A stretch of DNA of 64,000 bases from Isosphaeraceae bacterium (lineage in GTDB: Bacteria > Planctomycetota > Planctomycetia > Isosphaerales > Isosphaeraceae). The position numbers were made by a program, and so were the translations under genes. Positions 52,285 to 60,946 of this stretch are shown in pieces. Below the pieces are notes generated by a model. The model made no database searches, was not told the origin of the DNA, and was given only the letters and a program-made list of their open reading frames with translations. Location: positions 37,285 through 101,284 of the forward strand of contig JAJPJC010000267.1 of assembly GCA_021324445.1 (NCBI GenBank), in the 5' to 3' direction. Position 1 is the stretch's first letter. Every line of letters begins with the position of its first letter.

Positions 52285-52512
52285 TTGGCGGTCATTCGAT
52301 GGGCGATCCGGCTGGTCCGTCGCGACCTGGCACGCCGCGCGGCCGAGCGCCACCCCAGCGACCTCGCGCCCCAGTCGCTCGCCGCGATCTTCCTGGCGGT
52401 GGCGACGCCCTGGGTTTGCCTGGTCATCGTGCTCTGGGCATCTGAGCACTGGATCGATGCAGTCGTCTGGCTCCGACGATGGCGGGTTGCAATCCTGGGG
52501 GCCGGATCGTGA
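52285..52512 (+). CDS. Small hypothetical membrane protein
   Basis: About 75 residues if started at the TTG at 52285, which has AGGAGG 8 nt upstream (a GTG at 52276 is too close to that box). One transmembrane helix (LAAIFLAVATPWVCLVIVLW) is preceded by a basic helix (RWAIRLVRRDLARRAAERH). Not recognised. The upstream box abuts the right end of the MITE-like element, so the element may have replaced the original upstream region. Coding status is uncertain. Confidence 0.4.
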   Translation: MAVIRWAIRLVRRDLARRAAERHPSDLAPQSLAAIFLAVATPWVCLVIVLWASEHWIDAVVWLRRWRVAILGAGS

Positions 52513-52582
52513 ATGCTGGGGCTGGCCAGTACCGGTTACGACGCTCTGGCGACGGCGACTCCGGCGCGCCGCCGCTGGTCGG

Positions 52583-54826
52583 CTACTTCACCCATGCGAG
52601 GCGGAAGTCCACCCCGCTCCGGTTGATGTCGCCGCGGCTGATCAAGATCGACGAGGGATTGGCCGACGTCTGGGTGAAGCCGGGGGAAACCGCGAGGCGC
52701 ACGGTGTAAATCCCCGTGCCGCTGAGACCTGTGAATTGGTTGAAGGAGTAACGGCCCTTGCTGTCGGTCACGGCCGTCGCCAGGACGTTCCCGCCGCTGT
52801 CCTCCAGCTCGACGGTGATCCCGGGCAGGCCTCGGCGCGCGGTGGCCCGGTCGCCGGTTGCCCCGTGGCCCGAGGCTACGGTCCCGCCGATCGACGCCTG
52901 GAATACGAAGGCGTCACTCTGGAGGTTCGTGAGGCCCGTGTTGGCCTCGATGACCTTGCTCAGCGTGTCGCCTTGCCGGAGGATCTTCAGCTCGGCCGGA
53001 CTCCACGGCTCGTTGAGGTAGAAGAAGCGGTCGCCGTCGCGGAGCCGGGCAAACTGGTTGACCAGGATCGCCTGGAACAGCGGGCCCACGTCGGAGCCAG
53101 GGACGTGGTCCTCGGCCAGGCCGCCCTCCAGGGCATCGATGTTGTTGACACTCCCGTAGGCCTGCTGGAGCTCCTGCTGCACCTGGACGTTGCTGGTGAT
53201 CTGCGCGAAGCTTGTCACCGCCGGCAAGCCGTAGGCGAGGCGGACCGTGTTGTAGTCCGGCAGGCCGTTGTCCCGGCCGCGCTGGATGTCCAGGGCGATC
53301 AGATCCTGGCCGCCGGCGCCGGCGTTGCCGAAGAGGAGGTTGCGGACCCCGCTGACCGCCAGGGGATCCATCGCCTGCTCGTTGCCGTCCGCGTCCCCTT
53401 TCAGAATCGCGTCGATATTCGAGGCCGTGTGGCCGGTGAGCGGGTCGATGGCGGAGTCGGCGCTCAGGAGATTCGTGTCGAAGAAGTCCTGCGCCAGGGG
53501 GATGGCGGAGCCGCTCGGATTGACGTCGGCGATGTCGAGCCCCTGATTGTCCTGGCGCGCGACCTGGTCATCCACCAAGCTGTGACCGAAGCGGAACGCC
53601 ACGGTCGAGAACTCGGTGGCGATCCCGGGGTTGACGTCGGGATTGTATCCCGTGTACGCCGGCAGGGCATTCGGGCCGAGCACCGCGGGGATCCATTCGT
53701 TGTAGATGATACTCTGATACTCGGCGATATTGATCTTGCGGGCCTCCTGGTAGAGCTGCTCGTCACTCCAGCCGGGATGTCGCTGACTCAGCTCCGACGC
53801 GATCCGGTTGTGGTTGCGGACGAAGAGGGTTTGGAGAGCCATCAACTCGAGGTTTTCGTTGCCCCGGCTGTCACCGGTGGCGAACAGGTCGGCGGTGGGC
53901 AAGGGGCCGTCGTTCTCCATGCCGCCCACGGATTGGTTGAGAGCGGCTAGCTGGGACGCGGTGAAGGAATTGCTGTTGTCGTACGGCGGCAGGTCCCCGG
54001 GGCTGGTCTTGAGCTGCCCGCCGACGTGGGTTCGCAGCGCGTCGGCTGTGGCCGCGTCCGAGCCGTAGACCTGGGACAGGTCCAGGAAGGACGTGACGGC
54101 GTTGATCTGCTGGCGCGGGTTGCCCGGGCCGGTCCCAGTGCTCGGATCGAACTGGGACCGGGTCAAGGGCAGAGGGGCGGGTCCGATCGGGTCCCCGGGC
54201 GCAACCGGGATGGGGAATGAGGCGCCACCAGCCGGGGTGAAGTCCAGGTCGTGGTCCATGAACTGGCCGAACGCGTAGCCGAACCGGGAGAGGCTCTGCT
54301 GATCGACCGTGTTGAGATCCTCCGAGGGGTCCTGAGGGTCCGCTTGATTGTTGAGGATGTTGCTGACGGCGCGGGCGCTCTGGTCCTGCGGCAGCGAAGG
54401 TGCGCTGATCCCATCAGCGTAGCCTGCGGGCGCCAGCCGGAGGAGGTCGGTCCCGGCTTGACCCCAAGTGGGATTGGCCAGGTTGTTCCCCGACCCGTCC
54501 GGGGAGCGATAACCGGCCGCCTGCTGAGCCGGCGCGTGGCGCGTTGTCGAACGGGGAAGCACCAGCGCCTGCGCCGCCCGAAGCGCGGGCGATCCACTGG
54601 GCCTCGCCGCAGGGCGGATCCCAGGGGACGCCGTCATCTCGGCCGGCAAGCCCTTGGCCGGAATCGCGACCGACAGGACACCCGGTGCGGCCGTCACTCT
54701 CCCCGGGACCGTGCGCGATTCCAACGGCTCCAGGTTGCTGAACTCGGCCGCGCGCCGGCACCGGACCCGAGATCCCGTGATCCACGCGCTGGCCCACCGC
54801 GGCAGCCAATCGGGAACACCGTGCAT
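52583..54826 (-). CDS. Exported animal-type haem peroxidase
   Basis: 747 residues. The N-terminus carries a LEPR-XLL-like motif (NLEPLESRTVPG, 31-42). The peroxidase domain (about 100-620) keeps the distal His192 in FGQFMDHDLDFTP, the proximal His415 in AFRFGHSLVDD, the calcium/haem block FLDLSQVYGS, and the family motifs LFVRNHNRIA, IIYNEWIPAVLG and DIQRGRDNGLPDYNTVRLAY. This is the peroxidasin/myeloperoxidase superfamily, using H2O2 to oxidise halides or phenolics. The last ~100 residues form a Cna-B/SdrD-like domain (GITVELEDSGGNVLATAVTD). GAGG lies 7 nt before the ATG. It starts 22 bp after the copper radical oxidase gene, so both are likely on one mRNA. Confidence 0.92.
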   Translation of the reverse strand: MHGVPDWLPRWASAWITGSRVRCRRAAEFSNLEPLESRTVPGRVTAAPGVLSVAIPAKGLPAEMTASPGIRPAARPSGSPALRAAQALVLPRSTTRHAPAQQAAGYRSPDGSGNNLANPTWGQAGTDLLRLAPAGYADGISAPSLPQDQSARAVSNILNNQADPQDPSEDLNTVDQQSLSRFGYAFGQFMDHDLDFTPAGGASFPIPVAPGDPIGPAPLPLTRSQFDPSTGTGPGNPRQQINAVTSFLDLSQVYGSDAATADALRTHVGGQLKTSPGDLPPYDNSNSFTASQLAALNQSVGGMENDGPLPTADLFATGDSRGNENLELMALQTLFVRNHNRIASELSQRHPGWSDEQLYQEARKINIAEYQSIIYNEWIPAVLGPNALPAYTGYNPDVNPGIATEFSTVAFRFGHSLVDDQVARQDNQGLDIADVNPSGSAIPLAQDFFDTNLLSADSAIDPLTGHTASNIDAILKGDADGNEQAMDPLAVSGVRNLLFGNAGAGGQDLIALDIQRGRDNGLPDYNTVRLAYGLPAVTSFAQITSNVQVQQELQQAYGSVNNIDALEGGLAEDHVPGSDVGPLFQAILVNQFARLRDGDRFFYLNEPWSPAELKILRQGDTLSKVIEANTGLTNLQSDAFVFQASIGGTVASGHGATGDRATARRGLPGITVELEDSGGNVLATAVTDSKGRYSFNQFTGLSGTGIYTVRLAVSPGFTQTSANPSSILISRGDINRSGVDFRLAWVK

Positions 54827-54848
54827 GGGATGCCACCTCGAAGTCGGC

Positions 54849-56684
54849 TCAGGACCAGGAACTCCCGCCGATGGTCTGGCTTTGGGTCGAGCTCGAGGAC
54901 GAAGCGGCCGAGGCCGAATTGCTTTCGAGGAACATCATCGCGGCCTTGGACGGGACGCCCTGACCGTTGAGCAGGAAGAGCATCCAGGGGCCCGGCGGCG
55001 CGTCATTCGGGTTCGTCGGCATCTGCACTTCGAGCGTGCCGTCGGCGTTGCGCGTGAACGGCACGTTGACGAACCTCTGGGTCATGTTGAAGCCGTGGGT
55101 CGTCGCACCGGGACGGACCAGGTTGATCGTGGTGATCGAGGCCGCGTCGGGCGAGGTGACCGAAATGGTCTGGCCGTAGGTCGCCGTCGCGGGGGCCGAA
55201 CTGATCACCGGCTGCGGTCCGCGGAACAGGTATGGCGGAGAGAAGATCTGCATGTTCTGGTGAGTGGTCCCAGTGGCCTCGCCGGTGCTCTGGGGCTCGC
55301 CGCCGCCAGCGACGAGCACGCGTCCATCGGGGAGCAAGAGCGCCGTCGAGTGATACATCCGGGGGACCTTCATTGAGGACATCGTCGTCCACTGTCCCGT
55401 CTGGGGATTCCAGAGCTCCGCGGCATAGACGGCGCCCCTGAGGGCATTGCCGTTGGCATCGTTTTGCTGCGAGGTCCCGCCGGTCACGAGCACGGTCCCG
55501 TCCGGGAGGAGCGTCGCGTTCTCCAGATAACGGTGGTAGTGCATGGACCCCGTGTACTGCCAGGTCGGGTTGGGCGAATCCATGTTGATGATTTCGGCCG
55601 TGTTGGTGATATTCCGGCTGGAGCCGCCGGTCGGCGGCTCGCCCGGCGCGGAATCGCCGCCGATGGCGAGGATCTGGTCCGGCGCGTACATCACCGACGA
55701 GCCATAGAAGCGGCGGGGATAGTTCATCGCAGGCCCGCCCACGATCTGCCCGGCTCCGTTGGGGTTGATCAAGAACGTGCTCCGCCCCGGAAGGGTCCCG
55801 AACACCTGGCCGTTGCTGAGCTGGTAGATCTGGGGATACCAGTCCGGGTAATACGTGGTGTTAGCCGACGGCAGGGTCCTCCAGCCCTGGCCGGCGGTGT
55901 AGATCTGGATCAAGGGGTCGTTGCCCCCGTCTTCGTTGTAGCCGCCGACCGCGATCACCTGGCCGGTCCCGAGGGTGATGGCACTGCCGTAGTACCGGCC
56001 TTCGGCCATGTTCGGGCCCCTGGTCCACGTGTTCGTTTGATAATTGTAGATCTCCACGAAACGGTTACCGTAGTGAGTCTGGAGGCCGCTGACCGGGACC
56101 GCCGCGGGGCCATGCCCGCCCAGGATGATCAGATCGCCATTGGGCAGGAACGTGGCGCCCGAGCAGAAGATGTTGGTCGGGAGGACCGGCAGGGGCTTGT
56201 AGGTATCGGTCGCCGGGTCCCACAACATGATGTCGGGGGTGTAGGGTGCGGCGTGTCTGTTTTTGAGGAAATAGTTGTAATCGTGGGGCCAGGTGAGGAC
56301 CATGCCGTTGGGTAGCAGCGCCATGTGGATCGCGACATAGGTCCCCGGCGCGCCCGGAGGCCGGAACGGCCTGGGCGGGGTCCACGAGCCCACGACGGCC
56401 GGGTTCCCCCGCTGGCCCCGGCTGAGGTCCACCCGCGCCGGGGATGCGGCACTGTCGGTGGGCTTGGCCACCGCAACCCGCGGGGTGATCGCGTGCTGGG
56501 CCGCAACCGGACCGCTCAACGGGTGCGCGGCCAAGGCCACGGCGCGATCGCCGGCGGAGGACAACAGGCGGCGCCCCTCGAGCGCCTCGATGGCCATCAC
56601 GAGGAAGGCGCGCCGCCGCCGCTTCCCCGCCCGCACGCGGCCGAAAGATCCGCGCCCTGGCGATCCCGATGATCCGTCGCTCAT
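54849..56684 (-). CDS. Exported galactose/glyoxal oxidase-like copper radical oxidase
   Basis: 611 residues. LEPR-XLL-like motif at the N-terminus (AIEALEGRRLLSSAG, 31-45). The kelch propeller keeps the galactose oxidase active site: Cys174 in NIFCSGATFLPNGDLIILGG for the thioether bond, Tyr232 in RYYGSAITLGTGQVIAVGG, Tyr444-His445 in RMYHSTALLLPDG and His530 in GATTHGFNMTQR. The C-terminal DUF1929 domain follows. Thus copper binding and the Cys-Tyr cofactor are expected. Known enzymes of this kind oxidise alcohols or aldehydes and release H2O2. The haem peroxidase gene follows 22 bp downstream. The DUF1080 gene lies 168 bp upstream in the same direction. Confidence 0.93.
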   Translation of the reverse strand: MSDGSSGSPGRGSFGRVRAGKRRRRAFLVMAIEALEGRRLLSSAGDRAVALAAHPLSGPVAAQHAITPRVAVAKPTDSAASPARVDLSRGQRGNPAVVGSWTPPRPFRPPGAPGTYVAIHMALLPNGMVLTWPHDYNYFLKNRHAAPYTPDIMLWDPATDTYKPLPVLPTNIFCSGATFLPNGDLIILGGHGPAAVPVSGLQTHYGNRFVEIYNYQTNTWTRGPNMAEGRYYGSAITLGTGQVIAVGGYNEDGGNDPLIQIYTAGQGWRTLPSANTTYYPDWYPQIYQLSNGQVFGTLPGRSTFLINPNGAGQIVGGPAMNYPRRFYGSSVMYAPDQILAIGGDSAPGEPPTGGSSRNITNTAEIINMDSPNPTWQYTGSMHYHRYLENATLLPDGTVLVTGGTSQQNDANGNALRGAVYAAELWNPQTGQWTTMSSMKVPRMYHSTALLLPDGRVLVAGGGEPQSTGEATGTTHQNMQIFSPPYLFRGPQPVISSAPATATYGQTISVTSPDAASITTINLVRPGATTHGFNMTQRFVNVPFTRNADGTLEVQMPTNPNDAPPGPWMLFLLNGQGVPSKAAMMFLESNSASAASSSSSTQSQTIGGSSWS

Positions 56685-56852
56685 GTCTGTCGAACTCCGT
56701 TATCGCCGGCCTGATCCGGGCCGGTCTGGTCGGGTCTGGTCTCGTCTCAGCATGATTACGGGGATGGCTGATCGGCATCGCCTGGGTGGGCGATGCCGAC
56801 GTCTCGGGGCCGGGCTCTTGCCGGTCGAGACCGAAGCGAACCGCGGGCGCAA

Positions 56853-57605
56853 CTAACTCGGGAGGACCTCGATCTCGACGTTCCGGAACCGATAAATCCC
56901 CGGGCTCCCGTGATCCTGCAGGGCAAGGTGTCCGGTGCTGGCGATGCTGTTGTACGTGTTGACGGTGACCCTGCCGTTGACGGCGATCGTGATGTGGTTG
57001 CCGATCGCCGTGACCACGTAATGATTCCATTGTCCCGGTTGGACCGGTGCCCTGGGGTGGGCTCGAACCAGCCAGCCCCGGTCTTGGAACCACAGGCCGC
57101 CCGCCCAGTTGCGGCTCGCCGTGGTATCCATGTCCGCCTGGTAGCCCTGCATGAAGTTGCGGCCGTACTGGCTGCGGAACTGGAGTCCGCTGTTGCCCTT
57201 GGGGGGAATCCAGACGTCGGCCTCGACGATGAAGTTCTGGTAAGTCTGTTTGGAGACAAGGAAGAAGTTCTTGTTGCCGGTCAGGAGGATGTCACCATTC
57301 TTCGCGACAGCGGCCTGACCCCAGTCGTAGGGGATGAACCAACCGGACAGGTTGACTCCATTGAACAGCGGTACGAAGCCGGTGCCACCGGCCGTCGGGC
57401 CGGAGACCGGTGCGGCGGCATCCGCCGGGCCGACCGCGGCGGGTCCGGTCCGCGGCGTGGGCAAGCCCGAGACGTCCGAGAGGACCACGCGATCCTCCAG
57501 GTTCTGCACCGCCAAGCCGCAGGACGCCCGACGAGGCCGTCGGGCCGCGACGGCCGATCGAATCCGGTCGTCACCCAACCGCCAGCCGCCGATTCGCGAC
57601 AGCAT
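56853..57605 (-). CDS. Exported DUF1080 (3-keto-disaccharide hydrolase-like) protein
   Basis: 250 residues from the ATG at 57605 (GGGAGGGG just upstream). The frame extends to 57746 without support. LEPR-XLL-like motif VQNLEDRVVLSDVSG near residues 33-47. The DUF1080 concanavalin-like domain shows FVPLFNGVNLSGWFIP, FIVEADVWIPPKGNSGLQFR, GYQADMDT, WNHYVVTAIGNHITIAVNG and IASTGHLALQDHGSPGIYRF then RNVEIEVL. These are the standard blocks. Some DUF1080 proteins hydrolyse 3-keto-glycosides made by oxidases. First gene of the trio with the copper radical oxidase and haem peroxidase. Confidence 0.9.
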   Translation of the reverse strand: MLSRIGGWRLGDDRIRSAVAARRPRRASCGLAVQNLEDRVVLSDVSGLPTPRTGPAAVGPADAAAPVSGPTAGGTGFVPLFNGVNLSGWFIPYDWGQAAVAKNGDILLTGNKNFFLVSKQTYQNFIVEADVWIPPKGNSGLQFRSQYGRNFMQGYQADMDTTASRNWAGGLWFQDRGWLVRAHPRAPVQPGQWNHYVVTAIGNHITIAVNGRVTVNTYNSIASTGHLALQDHGSPGIYRFRNVEIEVLPS

Positions 57606-58309
57606 GATCCCCTCCCTGACGCGGCTCCAGAAACCTCCCGGCCAGCCGCCACTGCCGGCCGCATTTCGGGCGCACCTCGACCGCGGGAGCGACCGCTCCG
57701 TGCTCCAGCAAGAGGGAACCACGCAGCAAGATGCCGATCCGTGCACCCGGCCAGGCTGTGCTCCCTACCAGGCCTCCTCACCTGGCTCCGTCAATGCCTT
57801 AACCCCGCGGTGTCATCCCTGAATTCCGGGCAACGCAGTGCTCGTTGAGGTAGTTTAACACACCCCGCCGACTTCGCAAGCAGCTCACCGGGGTGGACCA
57901 CAGCGAGGGTTTCTTACCCGATCAGCCGCAGGAGCTTAGGCCCATCGACCTTGATCCGGGACGCGGTCATCCCCAGAACCCTCGCTGGCTGGGAGGCGAT
58001 CGGACCCCTCGCTGTCTTCGTCGCGCCCTCGCTGATCGGCGGCAAGGGATCCTGAGGGAAGCCGCGCACGGCGACCCGAGCGAAGGGGACAGCCGACCCC
58101 GGACCACGAACCAGGGACAACCCGCCGTTTTGAGTGCGAGACGACTTGCTCCCCTGCGGCGAGTCGCCTTAAGATCAGGATAGACGTCGCGACGGGGAGG
58201 CTTCGCGGCCGGCCCGGGTCCGACAGCGGATGGCCCCGGGGGATTCCTCCATCGCGGTCGCCAGCCGTCACGCTCCTGAAGGTCTCATCGATCCGGAGTT
58301 TTTCCAATC
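57606..58309. other. Intergenic region with a possible ribD remnant
   Basis: 704 bp without an intact gene. At 57963-58055 (plus) the translation GWEAIGPLAVFVAPSLIGGK then GS and a stop resembles the C-terminal block of RibD reductases (x-V-F-V-A-P-x-L-I-G-G). No other RibD motif is visible, so this is tentative. Confidence 0.3.
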
Positions 58310-59416
58310 ATGGTACGGTGGGTGATCTTGGCAGTGGCGGTGGTCGGGTTGACCGCGCTGGCGACCTTCACAGTCGCGTACCTGCCGGATTCCGAGTCCG
58401 GGGCGCTGGTCCCGGCCGCGACCCCTAAGGGTCCTCAGCCCAAGGTGGAGCTCGACCAGCCTCTGGTCTACGAATTCGGCAAGATGTCGCAGCACTCCAT
58501 CGGCAAGCATACCTGGAAGGTCAAGAATGTCGGTGAGGCGGAGCTGCAGCTCTGGATGGAAGGGAAGCCGACCTGCTCCTGCACCATCGCCAAGCTGGAG
58601 CACGGTCAGAAGGCCGTGGTGCCGCCGGGGGAATCCACCGACATCGAGCTCGAGTGGAACACCAAGGATTTTGAACGGGAGAATTACTCGCAGGGGGCGA
58701 CCTTCGGGACCAACGATCCGGGCCGTCCCCTGTTCCACTTGACCGTCGCGGGGACCGTGGCCCGCGCGGTGATCGTCCTCCCGCCGCAGATGATCCAGTT
58801 CCAGACGGTCTCCAACGAGGAGACCCAAAAGGCCCGGATCGCGGTCTTCTCGCCGGACCGGCCCGGACTGAAGCTGACGAAGCTGTCGACGTCCAGGCCG
58901 GACCTGATCGTCGCCCAGGCCGCGCCCCTGAGCCCCGAGGAGGCCAAGCCGCTCAAGGCCGAGGCCGGCTACCGGGTGACCGTGGAGATCAAACCGGGCA
59001 TGCCCGAGGGGGCCTTCCAGGAGGAGCTGGTGATCCAGACCGACCACCCGAAACAACCCGAGGTGCGGCTCGCCCTCGTGGGGAGGATGATCGGGCCGAT
59101 CAGCGTGGTCCCTGAAGGGCTGCGAATTCCCGACGTCTCGAGCCTGAGGGGAGCCCAGCGCGAGCTCATCCTGCTGGTCCGCGGGGACCACCAGACCCAT
59201 TTCGAGGTGGCGCACGCGCCCGCGAAGTTCCAGGTGGAGATCGCCCGGGACGACACCCCGACGCTCAAGGGGCGGTATCGGATGACGGTGACCGTCCCGC
59301 CCGGCACGCCCCCCGGCCCGATCAAGGACTCGATCATCCTCAAGACCGACCACCCCAAAGCCCACGAGGTGAGGATCCCGGTCAACATCCGGGTCTCGCG
59401 CACGGGGGCGGCCTGA
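58310..59416 (+). CDS. DUF1573 protein (copy 1)
   Basis: 368 residues. An N-terminal membrane anchor or signal (WVILAVAVVGLTALATFTVA) is followed by a DUF1573 Ig-like domain: VYEFGKMSQHSIGKHTWKVK, PTCSCTIAKLE and VPPGESTDIELEW. Two further Ig-like repeats follow with shared blocks VEIKPGMPEGAFQEELVIQT and LKGRYRMTVTVPPGTPPGP. The C-S-C motif is typical of the family. DUF1573 proteins are exported and of unknown function. Copy 2 follows after 190 bp. The third-repeat blocks are nearly identical between copies. Confidence 0.88.
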   Translation: MVRWVILAVAVVGLTALATFTVAYLPDSESGALVPAATPKGPQPKVELDQPLVYEFGKMSQHSIGKHTWKVKNVGEAELQLWMEGKPTCSCTIAKLEHGQKAVVPPGESTDIELEWNTKDFERENYSQGATFGTNDPGRPLFHLTVAGTVARAVIVLPPQMIQFQTVSNEETQKARIAVFSPDRPGLKLTKLSTSRPDLIVAQAAPLSPEEAKPLKAEAGYRVTVEIKPGMPEGAFQEELVIQTDHPKQPEVRLALVGRMIGPISVVPEGLRIPDVSSLRGAQRELILLVRGDHQTHFEVAHAPAKFQVEIARDDTPTLKGRYRMTVTVPPGTPPGPIKDSIILKTDHPKAHEVRIPVNIRVSRTGAA

Positions 59417-59420
59417 TCCG

Positions 59421-59590
59421 CGTTCGGTGTTCAGTGTTCAGTGTTCAGTGTTCAGCCGCTGTCGCGGACTGGTTCGGTCTGTGGCGAAGCAACTGGACAC
59501 TCGGATCCTTGACGTCTTGAGCCGACGTCAGCAAGAGAAAGATCAAGCCTGCGACCCTCTTGGTCGTCGCTGAAAATTGAATACTGAAAA
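59421..59590. repeat. Inverted pair of heptamer arrays (TNTTCAG)
   Basis: Left array 59421-59455 is CGTTCGG followed by four TGTTCAG. Right array 59570-59590, read on the minus strand, is TTTTCAG, TATTCAA, TTTTCAG. They face each other across 114 bp between the two DUF1573 genes. Same design as 9924-10066 with different words. Confidence 0.8.
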
Positions 59591-59606
59591 CCGGAGCGAA
59601 GCGACC

Positions 59607-60734
59607 ATGCGTTGGATCAGCCTGGCATTGATCGTGGTGCTCGGGACCGTGGCGGTGAGCCTCGCCGTGTTGTACGACCCGGATACGGCGCCGGCGCCCA
59701 GCCGCCCCGCGACCCCTCGTCCCACACCCCACGAAGGCCCGCCGCCGAAGCTGGAGCTCGTCGGCCAGCCGGTCTACAACTTCGGGACGATGCCCAAGCA
59801 TGCCAAGTCCGCCCATACCTGGCAGGTCAAGAATACCGGTCAAGGCCCCCTCTATGTCTGGCTGGAGGAGTCTTCCTGCTCCTGCACCGTCGCCAAGCTG
59901 GAGAAGAAGGGAGCGGAACTCGCGGCGCAGGCGTCAGTCGAGGTCCCGCCGGGGCAGTCGACGCCGATCGAGGTGAGCTGGGACACCCGGGAGTGGAGCG
60001 GCTTTCATCAATTCGCCAGGCTGGGGACCAACGACCCGGAGAATCCCTCGTTGACCCTGGCGATCCATGGCAAAGTCCTGCCCGCGGTGGCCGTCTTCCC
60101 CTCGGAGACGATCGCTTTCCCCGGTATGACCACTGAGGACACCCGTCACGAGAAGCTGACCGTCGCCTCGCCGGACCGGTCCGGCTGGAAGCTGACCAAG
60201 CTGGTGACCTCGAAGCCGGACCGGATCCTCGCCCGGGCCACGCCGATGACTCCCGAGGAGGTCAAGTCGCTTCAAGTCGCCGGCGGTTACCAGGTGGACG
60301 TGGAGATCAAGCCGGGCATGCCGCCGGGGGCGTTCCGCGAGGAGCTGGTGATCCACACCGATCACCCGGACCAGGCCGAGGTCCGGGTGGCGCTCCTGGG
60401 CAGGGTGACCGGCCCCATCACCGCCTCGCCTGAGCGGTTGCGCCTGCCCAACGTCACCAGCGGCGAGGGGGCGACCGCGGTCGTGACGCTGATGGTCCTC
60501 GGAGGCCGCGCGGTGCATTTCGAGAAGGCGCACGTGCCCGCGAAGCTCCAGGTGGCCATCGAGCCGGAGAACACCCCGACGCTCAAGGGGCGGTATCGGA
60601 TGACGGTGACTGTTCCCCCCGGTACGCCCCCCGGGACGGTGATCGATCAGATCGTCCTCAAGACCGACCACCCCAAGCTCGACAGGCTGGAGATCCCGGT
60701 GACCATCTACATTGCGCGGGGGGGCGGGGGCTGA
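59607..60734 (+). CDS. DUF1573 protein (copy 2)
   Basis: 375 residues from the ATG at 59607 (GGAG 10 nt upstream). The in-frame ATG at 59577 would begin inside the heptamer array. Signal/anchor ISLALIVVLGTVAVSLAVLY, then DUF1573 domain (VYNFGTMPKHAKSAHTWQVK, SSCSCTVAKLEKK) and two Ig-like repeats with VEIKPGMPPGAFREELVIHT and LKGRYRMTVTVPPGTPPGT. Tandem duplicate of the 58310 gene. The following gene is a multihaem cytochrome in the same direction, after 212 bp. Confidence 0.88.
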   Translation: MRWISLALIVVLGTVAVSLAVLYDPDTAPAPSRPATPRPTPHEGPPPKLELVGQPVYNFGTMPKHAKSAHTWQVKNTGQGPLYVWLEESSCSCTVAKLEKKGAELAAQASVEVPPGQSTPIEVSWDTREWSGFHQFARLGTNDPENPSLTLAIHGKVLPAVAVFPSETIAFPGMTTEDTRHEKLTVASPDRSGWKLTKLVTSKPDRILARATPMTPEEVKSLQVAGGYQVDVEIKPGMPPGAFREELVIHTDHPDQAEVRVALLGRVTGPITASPERLRLPNVTSGEGATAVVTLMVLGGRAVHFEKAHVPAKLQVAIEPENTPTLKGRYRMTVTVPPGTPPGTVIDQIVLKTDHPKLDRLEIPVTIYIARGGGG

Positions 60735-60946
60735 GCCGGCGCCGGGTCGAGCGGGTTGTCCGTCGGACCGTGAGTTGCCGCACGGCCCCGATGCACCGGG
60801 GTCGCGGCCCGCGCCGAATTGATCTATTCGCCGATCTCCCGGAAGGCTAAAACTCACTCGGGTTGCCGGTGGTGAGTGTCGAAGCATCGCCTTCGCCAGC
60901 CGCCACGCGCCGCGAGTGTGAGGAACTTGGGAAAGGGAAGCAAACG

